Assembly (NCBI RefSeq): GCF_001625305.1 | Contig: NW_017803157.1 | Location: 1,929,678-1,993,677 of the forward strand | DNA length: 64,000 nucleotides | From: Branchiostoma belcheri | Taxonomy: Eukaryota; Chordata; Leptocardii; Amphioxiformes; Branchiostomatidae | Reading direction: 5' to 3' | Shown here: positions 55,167-64,000 of the stretch, piece after piece | Layout of the letters: every line of letters begins with the position of its first letter | How positions within the stretch are numbered: position 1 is the stretch's first letter | The notes under the pieces: generated by a model | Databases searched by the model: none | What the model saw: only the letters and a program-made list of their open reading frames with translations | Told to the model about the DNA's origin: nothing | Translations under genes and position numbers: made by a program

Positions 55167-56468
55167 TTGCTGCTGGGAAAGAACATCCTTATTCCGGCCA
55201 CATACATTGAAAAACTATGTAAATTTATTATGCATGTTTCAAAAAAGAGAGAAGAGACCTTGTAGATATTAAATGCAGTAATTCTTCTTGTTGTGGTCTA
55301 TCATTATACCTTAGATATCTTACCTTGTTGATGTAGCCTATGTAGGGCGTGAATATGCAGTAAAGTTCATTATATTGTTCCTTGCACCTAAGTTATCGGA
55401 TGTTTTTGCGTGACGATAATATCACCGTTCGTCATAGGTTTGAGAAGAAGGGGGCAACACTTTAAAAAAATTAAAACTAGAAAGGTAGCATTTGCAAAGC
55501 AAATACATAATGTCAACCTCAACACATGGCCTAGTCGAAGAAACTCATATTATATGGTGACCAGCCCCCCAACTCTGTTACGGCTTTACAGATCGCCCTT
55601 TATTTCGGCAAATTTCTACTATTTTTTCAGCGATACACGGTACCTGGTAGAGGCTAAAGTGTACTGTCATGTCACCCAGAAAGGAATTTCACACTGTACA
55701 TACGCCGTATCAATGATAGAAAAACAGAAAGCCCGGTTAGTATACTTACCAACACGACACTCAGGTAGACTAACAAGAGACGTGTCGGTCAACAGGAACA
55801 GGAATTCCTTCGGCTCTTTGGCAACCTGTTAACTTTGTTTACACTTTCGTCGTGGGAGGGGGGTGACGTTATAGTTTACTCAAAAAGCCATGATTTGTCG
55901 TACGTCCGACGACTACTACCACGTCGCTGGTTTAAATAAAGTACTATTTCACTGAGTGCCAGCCTGAAGGAAATCCCAAACGAGTGTACAGAAGATCTTT
56001 AAAACGTAAGAAGCATTTTTCTGAACAGATACTGTAGACATACAGTGGGGCAGGTTGGCAAGGGAATGAGCCAGTTCCTGTGTTGAATGCTAAAGGTCAC
56101 CATTAGGTCTTTACGAATGGCTAGCCATGGACAATAGAACGGAGCTGCAACAGTTGGCGCACCTTTTAAGGGCTTAAAACATTCATCCTACAATAGGCTT
56201 TCTTGTGTCAATTTTTTTAATGAATTCTCGGCATTTTTGGGGTGGAATTCTCGGCAGTTTTCGGGGTGGTGATTGTAGGAAAGACTTTATATTTTGAAAT
56301 AGTTTTTTTCTTTAAAAATGACCTTTATCCAACTGAGCGAGTTTAATTTGCATCCCCTCTAGATAATGGAATGGTCCTCTGCTGACTATTTGACGCCAAC
56401 AGGACTGATCCAAGTGTTCCGGTAGGGGGTGTTTGAAATATTTGGGGCATGAAGGTAGCTTTAATATA

Positions 56469-56494
56469 TACACACACACACACACGCGCGCGCG

Positions 56495-56534
<40 letters not shown>

Positions 56535-56596
56535 CCATGGAGTTTAACACACACACACACACACCGTGACGCACACATGCACACACACACACACAT
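56469..56596. repeat. (CA)n/(CG)n alternating purine-pyrimidine tract
   Basis: Two CA runs flank a 21-base alternating CG run (56486-56503), with a second CA block to 56596. Strongly Z-DNA-prone. Confidence 0.92.
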
Positions 56597-56799
56597 ACTA
56601 AAGAATTCAAAGAAAAGAGACCAACTACTTGCAGTTTTAAACAAAGCTCGCAGGTTTAATCGATTCATCAAGCGTCTTTTTTTACATAACTTTGCTGTTA
56701 CTATACGCTAGCTACCTTGAAAACCGTATGAATTAGATGCTAACATTTAGCAAAATTATTTTACTAGCAAATTAATACAGCCAGCTGTTTGCAAGCAAA

Positions 56800-57200
56800 G
56801 TGGTGGATATTCTTCTAACGGCTGACAGTTGTGATGGTCACCGTCAAGTTACTCTGACATGTATTAAAGTAGAAGACGAAGCCCACTTTTTTATTCATTG
56901 TAGTTTATATAGTAATGAAAGAAATGATCTATTTAGATATATTACAAGTACATTTCCATACTTCCAATACTTGCCTAGTATTGAAAAATTTATCTTTCTT
57001 ATGCGCTTTGATCATCCTGTATTATACAAACCCATTTCAAATTATATTTTTAACATCACAAAGAAACGGGAAGAAGCCGAACATCTGTATTAGAGTAGCC
57101 TTAGAGCTGTCTGTACTACAAACATGTATATTTCCCATTTCATCTGTTCACCTGTACTTAGCCCGATAGGGCTTGAATGTACAATAAAGGTTATTATTAT
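56800..57200 (+). mobile_element. LINE C-terminal fragment with 3' tail
   Basis: The open frame contains VEDEAHFFIHCSLYSNERND and PSIEKFIFLM, the H-x3-4-C-x-LY zinc-knuckle-like end of a LINE ORF2. A typical tail follows (CCGATAGGGCTTGAATGTAC, then AATAAAGG and (TTA)n). Similar tails lie at 55335-55378 and 60410-60470. Confidence 0.75.
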
Positions 57201-57659
57201 CATTATTAATCATGATGATAAGTAAAGTTTTAGTTGTTAGACAGTTGTCGTTGTGTTATTGTCATTTCAAGAACCAATCGGAATTAGAAAAATACACACA
57301 TCGAATCCATCTTCAAAAGATACTGATGTCAAGTTCATTTAAATGGCACTAAGATTTTTTGTGAACACGCATCTGAATATTTTGGGTCTTCGGAATACAT
57401 ACAAATGGCAGCTGGTTCGGTATTTCTAAATCCAGAACCCCCTCATGTATCCACAATGTACACTCGATAGGATTAATGATAACTTACATCGGACAACAGA
57501 CAACAGACAATGCATTATAGTTACCCCCTTTTTCACAAGTTCTCTCATGTGCTACCATATCCATACATAATCCTACAGACTGCAGCGTTAAGCCAACATC
57601 TAATGTGGCCTTAAGTCCGGTTCAACTGTTTTCTTTGTTTTATTTCACTGTCATACTAA

Positions 57660-57930
57660 ACAGCACTCTGGAAAAAAGCCAATGAAGGTGGTTTGGTCAT
57701 GTGAAAAGAATGGCAGCCACGAGGGGCGTGAAACGTATTCTGGAGTGGAAACCTCCTGGAATAAGACCCCTTGGTAGACCCAGGATGAGATGGACTGATG
57801 GTCTGAAGAATATCCTGGCCAAAAGAACAAACATTTCCTTTGAAGAAGCCGACAAGCTGTGCGGGGAGAAGTCTGATTGGGACTCTCAACTGACAGACCA
57901 GTATGATCTACAGGCAATGGGGTGAGAAGG
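57660..57930 (+). mobile_element. LINE C-terminal fragment (GRPxxRW type)
   Basis: The sequence encodes RMAATRGVKRILEWKPPG and RPLGRPRMRWTDGLKNILA, ending in D-W-D. This is the endonuclease/RT-family C-terminal tail of non-LTR elements. It lies just downstream of the Cys-Asp gene at 57959, on the opposite strand. Confidence 0.75.
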
Positions 57931-57958
57931 TGAGTGAGACTAAACAGCACTAAGACTT

Positions 57959-59184
57959 TTACATGAGGTCGCAGTCACAGCCGTCGCAACAGTCACAGTC
58001 GCAGTCGCAGGTCGGAAAAGCGCACATCACACAGCAGCAGATGTAAGGGCTGGAGTCATTGGTCCGCTGCCTTGGGCCGTGCACGTGTCGAGCATTCTGA
58101 TTGGCTGGATGCGCACCATGAACCATCACACCTGAGAAGAAAGATACTCAATTTCTTATACTTATAGAAACCAAAACATAGACCCTTTTCCCACTAGGGT
58201 AAAACTAGTACCATATATATTGAAGAATGTAGTATAATGTTAGACGTAGTCTCTCATACCATTGTATTTTCCTTTTTTTCATATTTGTTGTTTGTACCTG
58301 CAATTAGCCCTCCGGCATGTATTTGCAACAAACATTCTTTCATTGTCTGGATCTAGCCGAATAGATTGGTGATCGGCTTCAGAATGAGACCTAGGGCAAT
58401 GTATATAGCCCGATTCAAGAGTCACCACGGCTAATTACAATGGCTGAGTTACAAACAGGTAACCAGGATGGCCATATCTATACCTGCATCCCACATTGTT
58501 GTTTTGTAATGACGTACTACAGGTAGATACGAGTATCTTTCCAACATACGCTCAGTAAAACAGACGAAATGGCTAAAGAAAACGCTCCTTAATTAAGAAT
58601 CCAATGCCCTTGGAAGTAAAAAGTGAAACATAAGAAAAATAACAGCACAGAAAGAAAAATAAATAAAAAAACTCAATTTTCATTGCGAGAGTGAGTCTTT
58701 TAAACACTGCATTGTTAGGAAAAATACGATAAAAAGAAGTATAACGAAAAGAACGGTACAGAAATATGACGGAAATATGCAGAAAAGAACGACACCAAAA
58801 TAAAGATGCTCAATTTTCTCTACCATCAAACCTCCTCCTGAGGTCACATACTTCTCGTGCTAAACAATGGTAAAAAGAATACAGAAGTACAGATCGATAT
58901 TTTACAAAAGAATTATAAAAACCTTTGTTAGTAGGCACAGGCTGGTGAGAGATGGGAGGGTAGGCCGGTGCCAGGGGGTGAGCTTGTCCCGGGTGCCCTC
59001 CGTTCGACTGGACCCCCTTCATCGGTTGGTGGTAAGGCACATTTGCAGGGTAAACGTTTCCCCCGCAGTTACTACGGTTGGCAGCTTCAGCATTTGGCTG
59101 AGGCGGGAACGCAGTAGAGAAGTCACCTCCAGACTGTGGTTGGGAGTATCCACCATCTTGGGTTCTGGTCTCGCCATACGACAT
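57959..59184 (-). CDS. Small Pro/Gln/Gly-rich protein with Cys-Asp repeat tail (2 exons)
   Basis: Exons 58923-59184 and 57959-58131 join in phase 1 (144 aa). The N-terminal part starts MSYGETRTQDGGYSQPQSGG and is low-complexity and hydrophilic, with HPGQAHPLAPAYPPISHQPV. Exon 2 ends SSPYICCCVMCAFPT followed by CDCDCDCCDGCDCDLM and TAA. It shares with the gene at 54422-55166 the strand, the two-exon layout, the intron position before the Cys tail, the split codon (G then GT, Gly) and the tail chemistry. The two are therefore probable diverged tandem paralogues. No signal peptide or TM helix is visible. The CCC/CC clusters could be palmitoylated or bind metal, which is not shown. Family unknown to me. 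Candidate AATAAA: minus strand 57639-57644. Confidence 0.65.
58288..58345 (+). mobile_element. LINE 3'-end remnant (second copy)
   Basis: Same 3'-end family as 53770-53841. It lies in the intergenic/intron area of the Cys-Asp gene at 57959-59184 (its intron is 58132-58922), on the opposite strand. Confidence 0.55.
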
Positions 59185-59978
59185 TTTGCTTCACGGCCTC
59201 TTCAAAAGTCACAGAAAATATAACTGCATTAGATACCAAATAAACACGACCGCTTAATACTAGAGTGATGGAATTCGCTACGTCATGGGCTAGGGACGTA
59301 TGGTATAAACGAAACACGCCCTTTTGAATAATTGATGAGCAATTTTGCTATTATTGAATTATTGATCCTGCACGAACAAGTGCACAATGAGACTTGCCAG
59401 AGAATGTGTGTACGAAAACAAATAGTTATCAATCGTGATAGATTTTCTTGCTTCATTTTTGTATCTATCTGGGAATCAGGTTGTCTTTCTTATATTCCCC
59501 AAAACGCTGGGTGTTACTCTTGCAAAGGGCCACAAATACCATAGACACGTGTCATTCATTTTAAACAAAGGAAAGAAGGACTAATTTGAAGAAAACTCAT
59601 TAGAATAATGGACGTGACTTCACAGATGATTCCACAGTGTTGTAACAATATAAGGCCATGCTGATTTGATTATATGGATTGCATTCTCTGGGAACCCCAA
59701 AACTGGCGCGAGCGTGCGAATACGTAAAGAAAAATTGTCAAAAAAGTTTCCTTCATTATGAAATCTACGTGGTCATAAATAACAAATGACTAAACACGCA
59801 GAGTAAGTTGTAACAAGACGAGATGATTGATGAAGATGATTCACGAACGTCAATCTTGGCTTTAAGGGGCCAGTGGGAAACTGACGGACACCGACTGTCC
59901 CCTTAAGTCCTTATTGAGCATTGGTGATGTCCAATGTTAAACATGTCGTGGCGTAACGGTAGGGCATAGGTGCCCTAG

Positions 59979-60174
59979 GGCCGGAGATGTAGCGGCAGGG
60001 CCGGAGGTGTAGCGGCAGGGCCGGAGGTGTAGCGGCAGGGCCGGAGATGTAGCGGCAGGGCCGGAGATGTAGCGGCAGGGCCGGAGATGTAGCGGCAGGG
60101 CCGGAGGTGTAGCGGCAGGGCCGGAGGTGTAGCGGCAGGGCCGGAGATGTAGCGGCAGGGCCGGAGATGTAGTT
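59979..60174. repeat. 20-bp tandem repeat (about 10 copies)
   Basis: The unit is GGCCGGAGATGTAGCGGCAG, with GAG/GGT variants alternating. It is GC-rich and open on the minus strand only because the period permits it. Not CRISPR: there are no spacers and the setting is eukaryotic. Confidence 0.95.
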
Positions 60175-60399
60175 TAACGGGGGTGTACATGATTCACGTC
60201 AATTTACCGAGGAAAATTTACGGATGCCAACCGGGACTTTGGAGGCCAGTAGGCCGCCATGTTTTACCGACTGTTCCTCCTAAGTCCCGATCGGACACAC
60301 GTAGTCTCATGTCACAGATCTAGATATGAAACGAGAAGAAACCGAATTTACCTAATTGTAGCTACTTAACGATGTATATAATGTTATCTGTATTCCATC

Positions 60400-60472
60400 C
60401 TTTTGTTGTGACCTGTACTTAACCCAGTGGGTATGTGTGTACAATAAAGGTCTTCTTCATTCATTCATTATA
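60400..60472 (+). mobile_element. LINE 3'-end remnant
   Basis: GTGACCTGTACTTAACCCAG, then TGTGTACAATAAAGG and (ATTC)n, resembles the tail at 57150-57200. No coding part is attached. Confidence 0.5.
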
Positions 60473-61188
60473 TACTGCGCTTGTTAGGATAGAAAGCCAG
60501 ATCGAGTTTGTATACTAAATGACTGCTTACTGTGTATTAACCTACGGTGATATATATTAGCAAGGTGATATATATATAGCACCTAAGTCTTGTACATGTA
60601 CTTTGTAAACGTCCGCACAATTTGTATGCTGTACATTTTTCAGTCGCGTCTAGGAATGATAGCCTTTTCTGTCTTCATACAGCCGAACAAATAAAACAAA
60701 TCAAACAAAATCATACCAAATTAAACCAAAATACAGTTGTACTGCTGTCACACTATACTTTATTTAGATAACTCTGTGTGTGGGCACTGATTCTTCTGAA
60801 AATTCCGCATGGTCTGTTTACTGTCACTTCATCCGTAAAAATATGCATCATCAAAGCCACGGCCGTCAAGGTGCGTTTACCTTTTCACTGCCAAATGCCG
60901 CACGGGTCGGAGGAGTTGGTTCAAAGTTCTTACACTGAGTCAGTCAGTATGAAGTGGACCAGTCAATGTCAACAACATGGGAACAAAAAAAAAACTTGTC
61001 ACCCAGAAAAAACAAGCCGTGATTTACGAAATGGTGCCTTTAGGTTTGGCAGATGCACCCACGACAGCTAAGCTGGTGTTCTGAAGTCGTTACTGAGAGC
61101 TTAAAAGTCACATCTGTCGTTCTATCGTCGCACGGTTAACCTGAGCATTCGGGCATTCTTGGACCACTCATGCATGTGATGTTCAAAT

Positions 61189-61316
61189 TTCTCTCTCTCT
61201 CTCCCTGTCTCTCTCTGTCTCTCTCTCTGTCTCTCTCTGTCTCTCTCTGTCTCTCTCTGTCTCTCCCTCTCTGTCTCTGTCTCTCTCTGTCTCTCCTCCC
61301 CCCCCTCTCTCTCTTT
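61189..61316. repeat. (CTCT/CTGT)n polypyrimidine tract
   Basis: About 125 bp of almost pure pyrimidine on the plus strand (CTCTCTCTGT units). Confidence 0.95.
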
Positions 61317-63429
61317 TACAGCAAAGGCTATTTTACATCTTTGTCGGTTGTTGGTTCCGTCACAGTCTGCTTGAAAATTTTACCGCTTCAAAAAAAAGCG
61401 GCTAACGAAAAATGTACTCTGGGAGCCAGACTATGTACAGGTATTAGGCCTCTTTCTCTGAAAGTAGTTGAGGCTAGTAGAACATTGGACATTAGGCTGG
61501 AAAGAGTAGAAATTACAGTTTGCGGCATTTTTCTACCGGACCAACTCCCCCGGCATGTTATATCTCTATTTGGCCAATTTCCAGCCGCCTCCCGAAGCCT
61601 GGTAGAGGCTACAATATCGATGTATTGGGCCTTAAGCCAGTTCCCTTGGGTGGCCTAAGCTTAGGACAATACACCGCCAATCTTAAGTCGCGCCGAGGGG
61701 GAGTTGTAGCCCGAGAAAGCTGGCTGGCCCTTTTTTTATAGTACAAACGTGACCGTTGTGAAAGGCAGTGACTAAAGAGGCCATTGCGTTTCGTGGAACT
61801 TCTAACTAGGACAGACGGATTTAGCTGGAAGGACAGGACATGACGCAAGTTGTCGACAGCTCCTGTTACGTCGACTTTGATTGGTTGATTTCAAATTAAG
61901 TCCACGAAGTAATTTGGTTAACACTGACTTTGTCGGAACGTTCAACTGGCACGGAAACTTCACAGAAACTCGAGTCTCTTCTTCAAAAATGTGTGTCATT
62001 CACTTAAACAAGGCCTTAGATTTCAAAGTTTAAATACAAGGTAACTCGATATTCGCAGTAAAGCTGTTCTCATGAACATAGTGTTGTCCGGTAGCTTTCT
62101 CAAGGTTTTCTCCAGAGTATATAGTCTTGGCCCTCTAATGGTCATTCCACAGTAAATAATGATAATAACGATGATAGTAATTATATAATAAAAGCAACAT
62201 TCCCCAAACGCTTGTTCTGTCAAAACGTCCATGACTCCATGAATCCATGGGCAGGGGTCGGGCAATTTCAGAAATTGTTTTTCAGCATGTCTTAGCAAGC
62301 AATAGATATACAACTATTTTGAATAGTTTGTAATCGAACAAACAAACAAAGAAACAAGCAAGACAGATATCCGAAAGAGTTACACAGTCAGTCCCAGTTC
62401 ACCACCCCCTCAAAAATTAGATTAAAAACAAAAACACACAGGAGCAAAAATCGCACCTATCTAACAGGTTAGTCTCTACAAGAAGTAAGACGAGAGTTTA
62501 CCTTGAAAGTTTGTCGACGTGGCGTCGCCATGTGCTCGGGCGCCCTCGCGCCCCTCCCTGAAGCCATGTCACTCTTCGTACGGCAGGACTCCGTCACCTT
62601 GTAGACAGTGTTACCGATTTTGGCACATAACTATACATAACGTTATGGAAAACGTTGTCCCGTGTATCATATCGACTACGGTAAATTTAGAACGATCAGT
62701 CCCGATCATACTTGGTACCACGGAGCAAGGACGCTACACGGAGGTGACTGGGTAACTTTGTAACTAGTCATCGTATATCGACCGACAAGCCCTTTTATAG
62801 TGTCGTGGCGTCGTGAGCGTGTTCATCCACCGTCTCAAAACAATTCTCAAACGCTTCCTGTCTTACTCGGTAAAACGTCAGCAGAGCGTGACGCTACCTT
62901 AGCTGCAAAGTCAAGAACCCTAAGGGCACGCTAGCCTCGTTTACAGGCGTTTGGGGATCGTTTTGTCGAGCAATAAAGTTGATTCATATATTTGTTTTTT
63001 GGGGGGGGCAGATTTGATTTTTTTAGCAAACGTAGATCGTACGCATTAGAAACTCTGGCTGGCAACTCTAGTATATGTCACCCCCCCCCCACACACACAC
63101 ACACACAAACACACGACCGATCCCGGAACACCTGCAAAAGAGGCTAAGGGCACCCTAGTCTGGACATATGGGGGCGTTCCTTAACGTGAAATATTGCATC
63201 ATGGGGCGGGGAGTTCCTGGAACTGTACTGACGGTGTTTGCTGCGGGAGATGACGTGTGTTGTTGACATTTGACCGCGGCTGATTGACAGGCAAATAGTG
63301 ATGTGTTTTTCTGTGTGTACTTTTTCTTAAGGGTGGCAATTACCAGGGTGCAGCTAACGACAATCACTCAACTCTTTTTATTGCCTTCGCCGTGGTTTTG
63401 TTTTTGGTGCCGCGCGTCGCGGGTGCGTG

Positions 63430-63538
63430 CACGTTTGTGCGTGTGTGTATGTGGCTGTGTGTGTGAGCCTGTGCCTGTGTCTGTGTGTGTGTGTCTGTGT
63501 GTGTGTGCTTGCATGTGTGCGCGCGCTTGTGTGTGGAA
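63430..63538. repeat. Degenerate (TG)n tract
   Basis: TGTG units with CC, CT and CGCG interruptions. Confidence 0.9.
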
Positions 63539-64000
63539 AGAGTGTTGGGTTCTTTAAACGTGCTTGAGGCATGAGCGCCTCAATTTAACTTAGCTACATG
63601 TACATGTAGGTGCTAATTTTCCCCCACCTAAACACAGAATGTCTCTACATGTATTCTAGCTACGGTGCCACCCTATTATATATCACATGCACATTATGCT
63701 AACGCCGGCAAAATGAACTAAGAGTCAAGACCATACCACACGTTCCAAAATGTAAGGACACGTCGACAAAACGACACAACGACATACGTGATACGCATGT
63801 ACGTATTTCGTCGGCGTTCGTTGTCGTTAACAAAAATAAACAAACTTGAGATTTATTATCTAGTTAATGTTCACACTTTTTCATTACATCAGCCCGCTCC
63901 CCGTCTTCAGGGACCATTGGGAGGTAGTAATGCAGGTAAATGAATGTTTTCTGGTGACTGGAAAGGTCAGTCTTGTATAGCGACATTATCTGTGACATGG

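Larger units (their letters stand above)
59185..64000. other. Gene-poor right end
   Basis: Apart from the 20-bp tandem repeat, a LINE tail and simple repeats I see no supported gene. One possible minus-strand first exon (62502-62567: ATG, 22 codons, then GTAAAC) has no identifiable partner exon. Confidence 0.45.

Noticed and set aside
55410..55832. 140-codon plus-strand open frame
   Set aside because: No recognisable motif, no signal sequence or exon context; probably chance.
56343..56711. Open frames rich in CVCV or THTH
   Set aside because: Pure translations of the (CA)n/(CG)n tract.
59979..60174. CRISPR-like array
   Set aside because: Units are contiguous without spacers and the genome is animal nuclear DNA.
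59975..60190. Repetitive minus-strand protein (LPLHLRPCRY repeats)
   Set aside because: It is the translation of a 20-bp tandem DNA repeat with no flanking gene structure.
61170..61658. 162-codon plus-strand open frame
   Set aside because: The first third is a CT/GT simple repeat; the rest has no family resemblance, no splice partners, and an overlapping repeat-like sequence.
62502..62567. Possible first coding exon, minus strand (MASGRGARAPEHMATPRRQT)
   Set aside because: Good donor but no partner exon; joining to the Cys-Asp gene at 59184 gives an immediate stop. Kept only as a note.

Overview
The window is animal nuclear DNA. It has split genes with GT-AG introns, long repeat-rich introns, tRNA-derived SINEs, LINE 3' ends, MITEs, and one 20-base assembly gap. 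The gene content (a lectin-rich polycystin-1-like receptor, neutral ceramidase, a WAP-domain secreted protein), the frequent TACATGTA palindromes and the many (TGAG)n arrays suggest a lancelet (Branchiostoma). That assignment is an inference; no species marker was tested.

Layout. (1) 506-31533, minus strand: one very large polycystin-1-like gene. I reconstructed 42 coding exons whose phases agree end to end (7977 nt, 2658 aa). Domain order: signal peptide, galectin, LamG/ConA-like, a C-type lectin domain (CTLD) split by a complete fucolectin-type domain, five FN3 domains, Ser/Thr-rich linker, GAIN/GPS, TM1, PLAT, further TM helices, polycystin channel, short tail. (2) 33943-35172, plus: a 126-aa R-SNARE-like protein with no TM anchor but with an N-terminal Gly-Met-Cys acylation-type signal. 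(3) 36363-47580, plus: neutral ceramidase in 20 exons, including an apparently extra 39-codon exon. (4) 48979-53317, plus: a small secreted cysteine-rich protein with a C-terminal WAP domain and a TATA box. (5) 54422-55166 and 57959-59184, minus: two neighbouring two-exon genes with proline-rich N-termini and extraordinary Cys-Asp C-terminal tails. (6) 59185-64000: no convincing gene; LINE tails, a 20-bp tandem repeat and simple repeats.

The genes do not form an obvious pathway. The polycystin-like receptor and the R-SNARE gene are head to head about 2.4 kb apart. The two Cys-Asp tail genes are a probable local duplication.

Mobile elements are abundant, and several can be delimited to the base from terminal inverted repeats plus target-site duplications: a TTAA-flanked element (19173-19977), two Harbinger-type MITEs with 3-bp TTA/TAA duplications (20500-20873, nested in a LINE, and 29289-29702), an hAT-type element with an 8-bp duplication (46671-47135), and a 138-bp MITE with a 9-bp duplication (47180-47317). 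A near-identical duplicated block beside the gap at 20257-20276 may be two haplotypes joined in the assembly.
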